Positions 7,773-17,716 of a stretch of 64,000 nucleotides of DNA are shown piece by piece; the first letter of the stretch is position 1, and each line of letters opens with the position of its first letter. The DNA comes from Leucobacter sp. L43 (GTDB taxonomy: Bacteria; Actinomycetota; Actinomycetes; Actinomycetales; Microbacteriaceae). The notes below the pieces were generated by a model. The model was not told where the DNA came from. It ran no database searches and saw only the letters and a list, made by a program, of their open reading frames with translations. The stretch is taken from assembly GCF_016597785.1 (NCBI RefSeq), contig NZ_JAENJG010000001.1, positions 744,001-808,000 on the forward strand. Direction: 5' to 3'. Made by a program: the position numbers and the translations under genes.

Positions 7773-10682
7773 TCAGTCGCGCCCCGTGAGCTGCCACGCG
7801 TCTTCGTCGCCGTCGTCTTCGACTTCTTCGAGCGTCGACTGATGCTGCGCGATCGGATCGTCGTATCGCGAGTCGCCGAACCCCAGTGCCGGGTCGAGCG
7901 GGTCGATGACATCCGTCACGGCATCCTCGCGAGCGGAGGCGGACGGGGCGGCGCTCACTGCGGAGGCGCCGACCGCCGCAGCGGCGGCGCCCGGTGTCGC
8001 AGCAGCCGGGGGCCGCGGCGGTTCGAACGCTGGAGCCGGGGCCGACGGGCCCCCGGTCACACGCGCCAGCACCTCCGCGAGCTGCTCCGGGCTGACCAGC
8101 ACGTCACGTGCTTTCGACCCCTCGGAGGGGCCGACGATGTCGCGCGACTCCATGAGGTCCATCAGTCGCCCGGCTTTCGCGAACCCGACGCGAAGCTTGC
8201 GCTGCAGCATCGACGTCGAACCGAACTGCGAGGAGACGACCAGCTCGATCGCGGCGACGAGCACTTCGAGGTCGTCGCCGATGTCCTCGTCGATCTCCTT
8301 CTTCTCGACCACCTGAGCGACGTCAGCGCGGTATTCGGGCTGCGCCTGCGCCTTCACGTGAGCGACGACCTGCGCGATCTCTGCTTCGCCGACCCACGCG
8401 CCCTGCACGCGGACCGGCGACGATTCGCCGTTGAGCAGGAGGAGGCCGTCTCCCTGTCCGATGAGTCGCTCAGCGCCGACCTCGTCGAGGATGACGCGCG
8501 AATCGGTGCCGGAGGCGACGGCGAATGCGTACCGGCTCGGCACGTTCGACTTGATGACGCCGGTGACGACGTTCACGGAGGGACGCTGCGTCGCCAGCAC
8601 CAGGTGGATCCCGGCGGCGCGCGCCAGTTGCGTGATGCGCTGGATCGAGTCCTCGACGTCGCGCGGGGCGACGAGCATGAGGTCGGCGAGCTCGTCGACG
8701 ACGACGAGCAGGTACGGGTACGGCTTGAGCACGCGCTGGCTTCCCTCGGGAAGCACGATGCCGCCCGAGCGCACGGCTTCGTTGAAGTCGTCGATGTGGC
8801 GGAAGCCGAAGCTCGCCAGATCGTCGTACCGCATGTCCATCTCCTTCACGACCCACTGCAGCGCTTCCGCAGCTTTCTTGGGGTTCGTGATGATGGGCGT
8901 GATGAGGTGCGGCACGCCCTGGTACACGGTGAGCTCGACGCGCTTCGGGTCCACGAGCACCATGCGGACGTCGGACGGCGTAGCGCGCATCAGAATGCTG
9001 GTGATCATCGAGTTGATGAAGCTCGACTTGCCGGAGCCGGTGGCTCCGGCGACGAGCAGGTGGGGCATCTTCGCGAGGTTGGCGACGACGAAGCCTCCCT
9101 TGACGTCCTTGCCGACGCCGATCGTCATCGGGTGCACGCTGCGCTGCGCCTTGCTCGATCGCAGCACGTCGCCGAGTGCGACGTTCTCGCGGTCCTGATT
9201 CGGGATCTCGATGCCGATCGCGCTGCGGCCGGGGATCGGAGACAGAATGCGCACCTCGTTCGACGCGACCGCGTACGACAGATTCTTCGAGAGCGCTGTG
9301 ACCTTCTCGACTTTCACACCGGGGCCGAGCTCGACCTCGTACTGCGTGACCGTCGGCCCGCGCGAGAAGCCGGAGACCCGCGCATCGACCTTGAACTCCT
9401 CGAAGACCCGCGCGATGGCCGAGGTGATCAAGTCGTTGGCTTCCGTGTGGGTCTTGGGCGCGTCGCCAGTCGCGAGCGCATGCTGATCCGGAAGCTGGTA
9501 GGCCGCCTGATCGGCGGGACTGTGCGGGGGCGCGACGACGAACGGCTCGGATGCGGGCGCGGCTGCGGGCTGATCAGCGGCCGTCTCCGGCGCTGACGGC
9601 GCGAAGTCGTCCCAGGAATCATCTCCGAGACCCGAGGCCGGAGTCGGCGCGGCAGCCTGCACCGCTGCTTCTGCCTGCTCGAGGTCGTCGAAGAGGTCGG
9701 AGGGGAAGACGCCGGTCTCCGGTTCGGGTGCCAGCGCGGACTCGAAGGCGCCGCTCCGTTCGGGCTCGGGAGCGGGCCCGCCGAGGGCGGAGTCGAGCGC
9801 CGAACGATCGGCTACGTACTCCGGGTCCTCCTCACGGCCCGACGCGTTGCGACGCCACCAGGGCATCGCGTCTCCGTCGCCTTCCTGCGCCTCGAGATCG
9901 AACAGCGCCTGCTCATCGGCGCGCGCCTGCTTGCGACTGCGCTTGGGGGCCGTCGGCTCCGCGGGCGCTTCGGGGTCGCCGCTGACGCCGAACAGGAACA
10001 CGTAGGCCTCCCGCATGCGCTGCGCAATGCGGGATGGCGGCGTCTTGAGAACGATGAGCAGAGACATCAGAATCAGGATCGACAGCACCGGGACGGCGAC
10101 CCACATCGTCAGATAGCCGAGTGTTCCCCCGACGAGCCAGCCGAAGACACCGCCTGCGGCGCTGAGGCGCTCCGGGTTCTCCCACGGGTTGGGCATGCCG
10201 CCGTACAGGTGGCAGATGCCGGCGATGGAGAGCACCGCGAGCGTGAGCCCGGTGGCGATGCGGCGGTTGTCGTGCACGCTCGAGGGATGGTTGAAGAGCC
10301 AGAGCGCGAACCCCGCCATGATGATCGGCAGGCCGAAGGCGACTCGACCGAACAGGCCTCCGAACGACCACGCGTCGAGTGCGACCGCGAAGGACTGACC
10401 GATGAAGAACCACTCGATCACCGCCCCGACGATCGCGAGCAGCACGAGCAGGAAGGGGACCCCATCTCGGCGGTCCTCAGGAGCGAGCGGTTCGACTCGG
10501 AAGGCGCGCGCAGCGGCCCCGAAGGCGTGCGCCAAGCCGTTCCAGGCGCGGACGATCACGCCGTCGGTCGGCTCAGGCTCGGCGAGCACCTTCGTTTTCG
10601 CGGTCGCCCGGGTCTCCGCGGTACGGGCACCCCGTGTCGCGGTCTTGCCCGCGTTCTGGCGCGACGAAGCTTTACTGGCCAT
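7773..10682 (-). CDS. ftsK: DNA translocase FtsK/SpoIIIE
   Basis: FtsK pumps DNA at the division septum and helps resolve chromosome dimers. The ~969-residue protein has an N-terminal membrane part (about four helices within residues 60–220), an acidic linker (230–420), the RecA-like motor with Walker [11 protein letters not shown] and Walker [11 protein letters not shown], and the winged-helix gamma domain near the C-terminus ([20 protein letters not shown]). A short Ala/Pro tail and acidic end follow gamma. The ATG at 10682 is preferred over a GTG 63 bases upstream because TACCCT lies exactly six bases before it, fitting a leaderless transcript; no ribosome binding site precedes either start. 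Confidence 0.95.
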   Translation of the reverse strand: MASKASSRQNAGKTATRGARTAETRATAKTKVLAEPEPTDGVIVRAWNGLAHAFGAAARAFRVEPLAPEDRRDGVPFLLVLLAIVGAVIEWFFIGQSFAVALDAWSFGGLFGRVAFGLPIIMAGFALWLFNHPSSVHDNRRIATGLTLAVLSIAGICHLYGGMPNPWENPERLSAAGGVFGWLVGGTLGYLTMWVAVPVLSILILMSLLIVLKTPPSRIAQRMREAYVFLFGVSGDPEAPAEPTAPKRSRKQARADEQALFDLEAQEGDGDAMPWWRRNASGREEDPEYVADRSALDSALGGPAPEPERSGAFESALAPEPETGVFPSDLFDDLEQAEAAVQAAAPTPASGLGDDSWDDFAPSAPETAADQPAAAPASEPFVVAPPHSPADQAAYQLPDQHALATGDAPKTHTEANDLITSAIARVFEEFKVDARVSGFSRGPTVTQYEVELGPGVKVEKVTALSKNLSYAVASNEVRILSPIPGRSAIGIEIPNQDRENVALGDVLRSSKAQRSVHPMTIGVGKDVKGGFVVANLAKMPHLLVAGATGSGKSSFINSMITSILMRATPSDVRMVLVDPKRVELTVYQGVPHLITPIITNPKKAAEALQWVVKEMDMRYDDLASFGFRHIDDFNEAVRSGGIVLPEGSQRVLKPYPYLLVVVDELADLMLVAPRDVEDSIQRITQLARAAGIHLVLATQRPSVNVVTGVIKSNVPSRYAFAVASGTDSRVILDEVGAERLIGQGDGLLLLNGESSPVRVQGAWVGEAEIAQVVAHVKAQAQPEYRADVAQVVEKKEIDEDIGDDLEVLVAAIELVVSSQFGSTSMLQRKLRVGFAKAGRLMDLMESRDIVGPSEGSKARDVLVSPEQLAEVLARVTGGPSAPAPAFEPPRPPAAATPGAAAAAVGASAVSAAPSASAREDAVTDVIDPLDPALGFGDSRYDDPIAQHQSTLEEVEDDGDEDAWQLTGRD

Positions 10683-10688
10683 GGTACG

Positions 10689-10694
10689 AGGGTA
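10689..10694 (-). promoter_or_regulatory. Probable leaderless -10 element of ftsK
   Basis: TACCCT followed by six bases and ATG. The spacing would place the transcript start on the A of the start codon. No ribosome binding site precedes the gene. Confidence 0.5.
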
Positions 10695-10745
10695 CGTTCG
10701 ACCGCCGACATTGGCGAGTTGACGCTCCGGGCCCACCCGAATCAC

Positions 10746-10772
10746 CCGGAGAGCGAAGCCCGCGCTCCCCGG
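10746..10772 (-). terminator. Possible terminator after the FemAB–MurJ operon
   Basis: A 10-bp stem with one mismatch (CCGGAGAGCG/CGCTCCCCGG) lies 13 bases after the stop of the FemAB-like gene and before the ftsK promoter. Confidence 0.4.
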
Positions 10773-10784
10773 CTGCGCCGGACC

Positions 10785-11819
10785 TCAGCGGCGCTTGAGC
10801 GCCCGCACCGCTCGCTTCGCGAGCGGCAGCCCCTTGGTCCACAGCGCATAGCCAGCGCCCGGGCGATCCCAGCTGCCCGCGAGCAGGTTCTCGTGCGACG
10901 CGAACCCGGTCTTGAACGTCGTCACTCCGTCGTTGATGAGCCCGCCGAAGTCGTAGCGCTCGATGCCGAGCGACTTCATGTGCCTGATGACGTGCCATTT
11001 GAGCGCGTAGTTCGCCCGCAGGCGCTGACCCGTCTCGTCCATCCCGCCGTAGAGCTCGAAGGCGGTGCGGCCCGATTTCGCCATGAACAGGAATGCGACC
11101 GGCCGATCCTCGACGTAAGCAGCCCAGACGGGTGCGTCGTCGCCCAGCATCGTGAACACGTCATGGTAGTACGAGTCTTCATGCAGGCCGAAGTCCGCGC
11201 GCTCGCTCGTCTCCCGGTAGACCTCCAGGCAGACGTCGAGCTGCTCGAGCGATTCGACGGGGCGGATGTGGATCGCGTCCTCCCTGCCCGATTTCCGAAT
11301 GTACTGACGATGCTTCTTCGACATGTCGGCCAGAAGCTCGTCTTCCGACCGCCGGAGATCGAGAATCAACGTACGGGCCGGGAGCACGGGCGTCTCGGCT
11401 GCACGCCACGATTTCGAGAGCGGGAATTCCCCCGCGTTCTCGTCCGGCTCGATCGAGAGCGCCACCGCCCGCCGTGATCCGTGCACGTAGTCGGCGATCG
11501 CGTCTGCCACGGCCGATGGCGCCGGCGCCTTCGCGGGGCGCTCGCCGTCCGCGGGGTCTCGCGCCAGCACCGGCCCGCGGGGCGCGTAGACGAAATCTCC
11601 GAGCGGACCTGGCAGGGTTCGCGTCAGGAGCTGGCAGGCGCCGACGACCACGGCCCCTTCCTGACGCCCGGAGCGCACCAGCACGCGCTCCGCCTTCCAC
11701 CGGTGGGCGGATTTCACGTCGCCCCAGCCCCAGAGCTGCAGCGGGTGGCCGCCGAGTTCCCTGACGGTGGCGTCCCACTCGGCACGATCGGTGCACGGGG
11801 TCACGAAGAGGGAGGTCAC
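10785..11819 (-). CDS. FemAB-family peptidyltransferase (peptidoglycan interpeptide bridge)
   Basis: The 344-residue product belongs to the Fem/GNAT-fold ligases that add amino acids from aminoacyl-tRNA to the peptidoglycan stem peptide. Recognisable parts are the N-terminal HPLQLWGWGDVKSAHRWKAE segment, the MSKKHRQYIRKSGRE stretch at about residue 180, and the C-terminal FELYGGMDETGQRLRANYAL…WHVIRHMKSLGIERYDFGG region. The GTG at 11819 overlaps the murJ stop (GTGA), indicating coupling with the lipid II flippase. Microbacteriaceae carry B-type cross-linked peptidoglycan, so a bridge-forming role is plausible; the added residue is unknown. Confidence 0.85.
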   Translation of the reverse strand: MTSLFVTPCTDRAEWDATVRELGGHPLQLWGWGDVKSAHRWKAERVLVRSGRQEGAVVVGACQLLTRTLPGPLGDFVYAPRGPVLARDPADGERPAKAPAPSAVADAIADYVHGSRRAVALSIEPDENAGEFPLSKSWRAAETPVLPARTLILDLRRSEDELLADMSKKHRQYIRKSGREDAIHIRPVESLEQLDVCLEVYRETSERADFGLHEDSYYHDVFTMLGDDAPVWAAYVEDRPVAFLFMAKSGRTAFELYGGMDETGQRLRANYALKWHVIRHMKSLGIERYDFGGLINDGVTTFKTGFASHENLLAGSWDRPGAGYALWTKGLPLAKRAVRALKRR

Positions 11820-13435
11820 GAACGATTCCTTCCGAGAATACGAGAAACGGTGCCGACGATATCCGAAACTTCGGACGATCTGAGGAGTCGGAGCACCAGG
11901 AAATACACGATGCCGACGATCACTGCTTCGACGGCCGCGAACGGCAGGGCCTGCCAGACGCTGAACTCCGGGGCGATGATGCGCCCGATGTGCGTCGCGA
12001 CGAGCCCGACGGCAATCGCCGGCACCGCCGCGATGGCGTACTTGGTCAAGCTCTGCGCGATCCTGCGCCCGTCGATCGAGCCGATCTTCCGCCGGAGCAA
12101 CCAGGTCGCGATCACGGTTTCGACGATGGTGGCGAACGACCAGATCAATGCGAACGAGAATCCGATGTGGCGGGGCGCGACGAGCACGGGGAGCAGCAGG
12201 GAGAGCGCGATCACGATCACCATCTGGATCGTCGTGAACACGAAGGGCGTGCGCGTGTCGGAGAGGGCGTAGAACGCCCGCTGCACCACGAAGAGGAAGC
12301 TGTACGCAGCGAGGCTGACGGAGTAGGCCATCAGAGCCTCGCCGAACATCTCCACCTGCTCTGGCAGCGCCCCGAAGTTGATGACGCGGCCGATGAACGG
12401 AGCTGCCGTTACGAGAATGACGGCCGCGTAGACCATGACGAGCGCGATCTGGCGCACCGAGGCCGAGAAGTCGCTCTTGAACTCCGCCATCCGACCCGAC
12501 TGCCCCCATTCGGCCAACCGCGTGAAGTAGGCGGTCGCGAGGGATACGGCGATCACCGAGTGCGGCATCATGAAGATGAGCCACACGTTCTGCATCGCGC
12601 TCGTCGACGGCCCCTCCCCCGACCCGATCGCCACGATGCGGTTCGTCACGATGCCGCCGACCTGCATCACGACGACCATGGCGAGCGTCCAGGTCGCGAG
12701 TCTCGCGGTGTGGCCGAGTCCGACGCCCCGCCAGGCGAAGTCGGGACGGAATCGGATACCGGCATTGCGCCATGAGACGAACAGGATCAATGCCTGCGCG
12801 ACGATGCCGAGGGTCGCGCTGCCGCCGAGCACCGCGATCATATCGGCACTCCATCCGGTGACCGCGAGACGGCCCTCCGGATCCGCTCCGAACATGGCGA
12901 TGAAGACGAGGATGCCCGTGATCGCGATGAGGTTGTTGAGCACGGGCGCCCAGGTGAACGGGCCGAACCGGCTTCGCGCGTTCAGCACCTCGCCCATCAC
13001 GGTGTAGATGCCGTAGAAGACGACCTGCGGCATGCACCAGTACGCGAAGGCGGTTGCGAGAGCCAGCTGGTCCTCGCCCCAGCCTTCGACCGTGATCCGC
13101 ACGATCCACGGAGCGGCCGCCATCGCGAGACCCGTGATGATGACGAGCGCGGTCGTGACGAGCGTCAAGATCTTGTTGATGTACCCGGCGCCGCCGTCGC
13201 TGTTCTGCGCCGCCCTGACGATCTGCGGCACCAGCACCGCGTTCAGGACGCCGCCGATCAGGATCATGTAGACCGTGTTCGGCAGCAGGTTGCCGTTGGC
13301 GAACGCGTCGGCGGAACGGGCCCCGACCGAGCCGATCGCGTATGCGAGGAGCATGGCCTTGACCAGGCCGAGCACGCGCGAGACGATCGTGCCCGAGGCC
13401 ATGACCGCGCTCGCGCGTATGAGTCCGGCAGCCAT
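11816..13435 (-). CDS. murJ: Lipid II flippase MurJ
   Basis: MurJ flips the lipid-linked peptidoglycan precursor across the membrane. The 539-residue protein has the MurJ/MviN start (MAAGLIRASAVMASGTIVSRVLG split over residues 1–23) and about 14 membrane helices, with the conserved RAFYALSDTRTPF stretch near the middle. It lacks the long cytoplasmic kinase-like tail seen in mycobacterial MviN. Its ATG shares one base with the stop of the upstream FemAB gene (TGATG), and its stop overlaps the start of the downstream FemAB gene by four bases. The three products are therefore probably made in fixed ratio. Confidence 0.93.
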   Translation of the reverse strand: MAAGLIRASAVMASGTIVSRVLGLVKAMLLAYAIGSVGARSADAFANGNLLPNTVYMILIGGVLNAVLVPQIVRAAQNSDGGAGYINKILTLVTTALVIITGLAMAAAPWIVRITVEGWGEDQLALATAFAYWCMPQVVFYGIYTVMGEVLNARSRFGPFTWAPVLNNLIAITGILVFIAMFGADPEGRLAVTGWSADMIAVLGGSATLGIVAQALILFVSWRNAGIRFRPDFAWRGVGLGHTARLATWTLAMVVVMQVGGIVTNRIVAIGSGEGPSTSAMQNVWLIFMMPHSVIAVSLATAYFTRLAEWGQSGRMAEFKSDFSASVRQIALVMVYAAVILVTAAPFIGRVINFGALPEQVEMFGEALMAYSVSLAAYSFLFVVQRAFYALSDTRTPFVFTTIQMVIVIALSLLLPVLVAPRHIGFSFALIWSFATIVETVIATWLLRRKIGSIDGRRIAQSLTKYAIAAVPAIAVGLVATHIGRIIAPEFSVWQALPFAAVEAVIVGIVYFLVLRLLRSSEVSDIVGTVSRILGRNRS

Positions 13436-14508
13436 CAGTAGTAGGGATCCTTCCGAATGGCGAGCGAGGCGCGCCGCGCGAGCCGGTCGCCGAGCACGCC
13501 CCAGACGCGATACGCGAGCGGCCGCAGCGGGAGATCGAACGCTCCCGCGTAGTCGATGATCTGGGGCGAGAACGATCGCTTGAACTGTCCAACGCCGAAC
13601 AACGGGTGCTCCCGATCGTCCACCCGGTCGGAGGGGGGCGCACCGCAGAGGTCGTGGACGGTCGCGCCGCGCTCGTTGGCCCAGCGGATCACCTCCCACT
13701 GCAGCGCGTGAGACGCCCCGTACGCGGTCTTCGCGCGCACGGAGGCGCCGTCCTTGTAGGTGGTCTTCTCACCGAGCGCCATCGCGTACGCTCCCGCGAC
13801 GAGCGCGCCGTCGCGGTGGGCGAGGAACATCTGCCCCGCTCCGGCACGCGCGAAGCTCTGCCAGAACTCGCGGTAGTACTGCTCGGATCGCAGCACGAAC
13901 CGCCCCTCTGCGGTCTCCTGGAGCAGCCGGTACAGCGCAGCGCTGTGCTCCGCCGTCGGATCGACGCGCGTCACGACGATCCCGTCTCGCCCCGCACGAT
14001 TGACGGCGTTGCGCGCCTTCTTGCCGAGACGCGCGAACACCTCCTCTTCCGTTCCGGAGACGTCCACGAGAATCGTCGACGGATTCGGGATGATGCGAAC
14101 GGCATCCCGATACCCCGCGGCGCGGATCTCGGGAATCGCGTCTCGACCGAGACGCGGCTCGATCTTGAGGAGAAACGCTCCCGATGACCGGGCGAGTCTC
14201 GAGACGGCAACCGCCACCTCGAGCACGTCAGCGGCGCTCTCGCCCGCGGGACCTGCGGGGAGATGCCACCACGAACCGAGGAGCGGCACCCGCTTCGCGA
14301 GCACGCCGACGGCGATCGTCGCCCGCCCGGCGCGCTCGACGATCACCCGAAGATCGCGGTAGCCGTTCTGCGTGCGCTTGACCTGCAGGTACTCCTCGCC
14401 GGCCCATACCTCGCCGCCCCCGGGGTTCGCGGCGATGCGCGCATCCCACTCGGAGCGCTCCGCGTCCGTGGCGAACCGGGCGACGGCCGAAGCCGAAGCG
14501 GTCGCCAT
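13435..14508 (-). CDS. FemAB-family peptidyltransferase (second copy)
   Basis: This 357-residue protein is a second, divergent Fem-type ligase. The family pattern is seen in GGEVWAGEEYLQVKRTQNGY near the N-terminus, GKKARNAVNRAGRDGI in the middle, and TTYKDGASVRAKTAYGASHA…EVIRWANERGATVHDLCG near the C-terminus. It starts three bases after the rnj stop and ends in a TGATG overlap with murJ. The sequence differs clearly from the paralogue at 10785–11819, so the two may add different residues or act at different positions. No signal peptide or membrane segment is evident. Confidence 0.85.
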   Translation of the reverse strand: MATASASAVARFATDAERSEWDARIAANPGGGEVWAGEEYLQVKRTQNGYRDLRVIVERAGRATIAVGVLAKRVPLLGSWWHLPAGPAGESAADVLEVAVAVSRLARSSGAFLLKIEPRLGRDAIPEIRAAGYRDAVRIIPNPSTILVDVSGTEEEVFARLGKKARNAVNRAGRDGIVVTRVDPTAEHSAALYRLLQETAEGRFVLRSEQYYREFWQSFARAGAGQMFLAHRDGALVAGAYAMALGEKTTYKDGASVRAKTAYGASHALQWEVIRWANERGATVHDLCGAPPSDRVDDREHPLFGVGQFKRSFSPQIIDYAGAFDLPLRPLAYRVWGVLGDRLARRASLAIRKDPYY

Positions 14509-14511
14509 GAG

Positions 14512-16188
14512 CTACACCACGACCACGACAGGAACGATCATCGACTTGCGACGGAGCTTGGTGCCCACCCACCTGCCGACGGTGCGACGCGTGATCTGCT
14601 GCAGCGCATGCGGGTCGGTCACGCCGTCCTTCATCGCCTGCTCGAGCGCGTCGGCGATCTGCGGCTTGATCTTGTCGAACACGCTGTCGTCCTCGGCCAC
14701 GCCCTTGGCGTGGACCTCCGGCCCCGAGACGATCTGCCCGAGACTCGTCTCCACGACGGTGATGACGGAGATGAACCCCTCCTCCGCGAGCGTGCGGCGG
14801 TCTCGGAGGTCTTCGTCGGTGACACGGCCGACGCTCTTGCCGTCGACGTAGATGAAGTCGATCTCGAGCTGGCCCACCTTGCGGGCGACGCCGTCGACCA
14901 GGTCGACGACCGTGCCGTTCTCTCCGATGATGGTGCGATTCTGCGGCACGCCTGTCTGGATCGCGACGCCCGCGTTCGCGATGAGGTGGCGGTACTCCCC
15001 GTGAATCGGCATCACGTTCTTCGGGCGGACGATGTTGTAGCAGTACATGAGCTCGCCCGCGGAGGCGTGACCCGAGACGTGCACCTTGGCGTTGCCCTTG
15101 TGCACGACGTTCGCACCGAGCTTCATGAGCCCGTTGATGATGCGGTAGACGGAGTTCTCGTTGCCGGGGATCAGGCTCGAGGCGAGGATCACCGTGTCGT
15201 TCGCACCGATCTCCACCTGGTGCTCCTGATTCACCATGCGCGCGAGCACCGCCATCGGCTCACCCTGGGAGCCGGTCGACATGTACACGATGCGCTCGTC
15301 GGGAATATCGCCGCTCTTCTTGAGGTCGACGAGCACGCCCTCCGGAACCGTGAGGTATCCGAGATCGGAGGCGATCTTCATGTTGCGCACCATCGACCGG
15401 CCAAGGAGCACCACGCGGCGGCCGTTCTTCTGAGCGGCGTCGAGCACCTGCTGCACACGGTGGACGTGGCTCGAGAAGCTGGCGACCACGACCTTGCCCG
15501 GCGCCTTCTCGATGACGCGTTCGAGCACCGGACCGATGTCCTTCTCGAGCGCGGTGAAGCCCGGCACCTCGGCGTTGGTCGAGTCGGTCATGAAGAGGTC
15601 GACGCCCTCTTCCCCGAGACGGGCGAACGCGCGCAGGTCCGTGATGCGGCCGTCGAGGGGCAGCTGATCCATCTTGAAATCGCCCGTGCCGATGACGAGC
15701 CCGGCATCGGTGCGGATCGCGACTGCGAGCGCGTCGGGGATCGAGTGGTTGACCGCGATGAACTCGAGGTCGAACGGACCCGTCGTGATGCGATCGCCCT
15801 CGGCGACGACGCGCGTCTCCGGGCGGATGCGGTGCTCCTTGAGCTTGGCCTCGACGAAGGCCAGGGTCAGTTTCGAGCCGATGAGGGGGATGTTCTCCCG
15901 CCGCTTCAGCAGATACGGAACCGCGCCGATGTGGTCTTCGTGGCCGTGCGTGAGCACCACTGCGACGATGTCGCCGAGGCGGTGCTCGATCTTCGAGATG
16001 TCGGGCAGGATCAGGTCCACGCCCGGCTGGTGCTCCTCTGGGAAGAGCACGCCGCAGTCGACGACGAGCAGCTTGCCGTTGATTTCGTAGACCGTCATGT
16101 TGCGGCCCACCTCGCCCAGGCCGCCGAGCGGCGTGATGCGAAGGGTGCCCGCTTCGAGAGCGGGCGGTGTGATTACGGGGTTGGGCAC
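14512..16188 (-). CDS. rnj: Ribonuclease J
   Basis: RNase J is a metallo-beta-lactamase/beta-CASP ribonuclease with endo- and 5'-exonuclease activity in mRNA and rRNA maturation. The 558-residue product has the metal motif THGHEDHIG (about residue 80), GTGDFKMDQLP, SDSTNAE-type segment TDSTNAEVPG, the beta-CASP ASFSSHVHRVQQ, and MPIHGEYRHLIANA. The GTG at 16188 (VPNPVITPPALE) is preceded by a full AGGAGG. It follows dapA by 14 bases, the usual dapA–rnj pairing in actinobacteria, and leads directly into the FemAB–MurJ genes. Confidence 0.95.
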   Translation of the reverse strand: MPNPVITPPALEAGTLRITPLGGLGEVGRNMTVYEINGKLLVVDCGVLFPEEHQPGVDLILPDISKIEHRLGDIVAVVLTHGHEDHIGAVPYLLKRRENIPLIGSKLTLAFVEAKLKEHRIRPETRVVAEGDRITTGPFDLEFIAVNHSIPDALAVAIRTDAGLVIGTGDFKMDQLPLDGRITDLRAFARLGEEGVDLFMTDSTNAEVPGFTALEKDIGPVLERVIEKAPGKVVVASFSSHVHRVQQVLDAAQKNGRRVVLLGRSMVRNMKIASDLGYLTVPEGVLVDLKKSGDIPDERIVYMSTGSQGEPMAVLARMVNQEHQVEIGANDTVILASSLIPGNENSVYRIINGLMKLGANVVHKGNAKVHVSGHASAGELMYCYNIVRPKNVMPIHGEYRHLIANAGVAIQTGVPQNRTIIGENGTVVDLVDGVARKVGQLEIDFIYVDGKSVGRVTDEDLRDRRTLAEEGFISVITVVETSLGQIVSGPEVHAKGVAEDDSVFDKIKPQIADALEQAMKDGVTDPHALQQITRRTVGRWVGTKLRRKSMIVPVVVVV

Positions 16189-16202
16189 TGAGCCTCCTGT
16201 TA

Positions 16203-17180
16203 TTAGCGGGTGGTGCCTGCGATCTGGGGCAGGGCACCGCCGGCAGCCGCATTGCGGTCCGGCCTGAAGTTCGAAAGGTCGATGCCTGGGGCATCGGTGA
16301 TGAGAGCGAGCTCGTCCTCGATGAGGGCGGCCTCCCACTCTTCGGGACCGACGAGCGGCAATCGCACGCGCGGGCTGCTGATACGGCCGAGGCCGTGCAG
16401 AATGTACTTCGCGGCGACGGTGCCGGGAACGTGGGTCATGACCGCGCGAACGAGCGGCTCGAGCTGCTGATGGACCGCGCGCGCCGTATGCAGGTCGCCC
16501 GCGTTGACGGCGTCGACGATGGCGCGGTACGGCGCGGCGGCGATGTTCGCTGTGACGCCGATCAGGCCGGTGGCGCCGATCGAGAGGTGCGGCAGCGCAT
16601 TCGCGTCGTCTCCCGAGAAGTACATCAGGTCGGTCTGGTTCAGCACCCGGCTGACCTCGCTGAAATCGCCCTTGGCGTCTTTCACGGCGAGGATGTTCGG
16701 GTGCTTGGCGAGCCGCAGCAGCGTCTCGTACTTGATCGGCACCCCGGTCCGGCCCGGGATGTCGTACAGGATGACGGGGAGATCCGTCGCATCGGCGACC
16801 ATGCGGAAGTGGGTGAGGAGGCCGGCCTGCGTCGGCTTGTTGTAGTACGGGGTGACGATCATCACACCGTCGGCTCCGGCCTTCTCGCTGGCGCGGTAGA
16901 GCTCGATCGCGTGCGCGGTCTCGTTCGATCCGCCGCCGGTGATGATCTTGGCGCGGCCACCGGAAACCGACTTCGCGACCTCGACGAGCTTCAGCTTCTC
17001 AGGGTCGGTCAGCGTGCTCGTCTCGCCGGTCGTACCGGTGACGACGATGCCATCCGCGCCGCTCGAGATGCAGTCGTCGATGTGCTTCTCGGTCGCAGCC
17101 CAATCGACTTCACCATCAGCGTGGAACGGCGTGATGAGTGCGACGAGGACCTGACCGAAAGGATTCTCTGGGTGTGCCAC
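16203..17180 (-). CDS. dapA: 4-Hydroxy-tetrahydrodipicolinate synthase
   Basis: DapA condenses pyruvate with aspartate semialdehyde, the first committed step of the lysine/diaminopimelate branch. The 325-residue protein shows GTTGETSTL, the TPYYNKP motif with the catalytic tyrosine, and the Schiff-base lysine in ILAVKDAKGD. Start is GTG at 17180; TAGCCT precedes it by exactly six bases, inside the end of folA, so it may have its own leaderless start besides read-through. The folA stop is four bases upstream. Confidence 0.95.
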   Translation of the reverse strand: MAHPENPFGQVLVALITPFHADGEVDWAATEKHIDDCISSGADGIVVTGTTGETSTLTDPEKLKLVEVAKSVSGGRAKIITGGGSNETAHAIELYRASEKAGADGVMIVTPYYNKPTQAGLLTHFRMVADATDLPVILYDIPGRTGVPIKYETLLRLAKHPNILAVKDAKGDFSEVSRVLNQTDLMYFSGDDANALPHLSIGATGLIGVTANIAAAPYRAIVDAVNAGDLHTARAVHQQLEPLVRAVMTHVPGTVAAKYILHGLGRISSPRVRLPLVGPEEWEAALIEDELALITDAPGIDLSNFRPDRNAAAGGALPQIAGTTR

Positions 17181-17184
17181 GAGA

Positions 17185-17715
17185 CTAGGCTACCGGACGT
17201 TCTCCCTGCGAAGCCCCCATGCGCCACCGCTCGAACCGATACTCGAGCCCGGTCCGCGACGTTTCCGGCGTCCCCGGGTCGACCAGCGTCCATTCAGGAC
17301 CGATCTCGGGAGCGAAGGTATCGGCGTCCGGCACATCGAGTCCGATCCTCGTCACGACGAGTTCGTCGGCGAACGGCATGCCCGCCCGGTAGAGCTGGCC
17401 TCCGCCCATGATCCACACGCGATCGTGCGGCCCGCTGTCGCGGGCGAGCTCGTCGAGCACGCTCTCGAGCGACGGCACCACCGTCGCTCCGGGCGCGTCG
17501 TACGATGCCGTGCTGGTCACCACGAAGTTCTCACGGCCGGGGAGCGGTCTGAAGCGAGCGGGAAGGGACTCCCAGGTGCCGCGCCCCATGATGACAGGAG
17601 CGCCGAGGGTCTGCTCCTTGAAGAACGCCGCGTCCTCCGGCAGGCGCCAGGGCATCTCGCCGTCGCGGCCGATCGCCCCTCCACGGGCCTCCGCCCAGAT
17701 CATGCCGAGAATCAT
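17185..17715 (-). CDS. folA: Dihydrofolate reductase
   Basis: FolA reduces dihydrofolate to tetrahydrofolate with NADPH. The 176-residue product has the MIWAEARGGAIGRDGEMPW start with the conserved Trp, the acidic LPEDAAFFK substrate residue, IMGRGTWESLP, and WIMGGGQLYRAG. The ATG at 17715 follows the thyA stop by one base (TGA-C-ATG). Pairing with thyA is functionally expected because ThyA produces dihydrofolate. Confidence 0.95.
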   Translation of the reverse strand: MILGMIWAEARGGAIGRDGEMPWRLPEDAAFFKEQTLGAPVIMGRGTWESLPARFRPLPGRENFVVTSTASYDAPGATVVPSLESVLDELARDSGPHDRVWIMGGGQLYRAGMPFADELVVTRIGLDVPDADTFAPEIGPEWTLVDPGTPETSRTGLEYRFERWRMGASQGERPVA

Positions 17716-17716
17716 G

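Noticed and set aside
14263-16191. Long plus-strand open frame opposite rnj
   Set aside because: It is the reverse complement of the RNase J gene, with no ribosome binding site and no recognisable domain.
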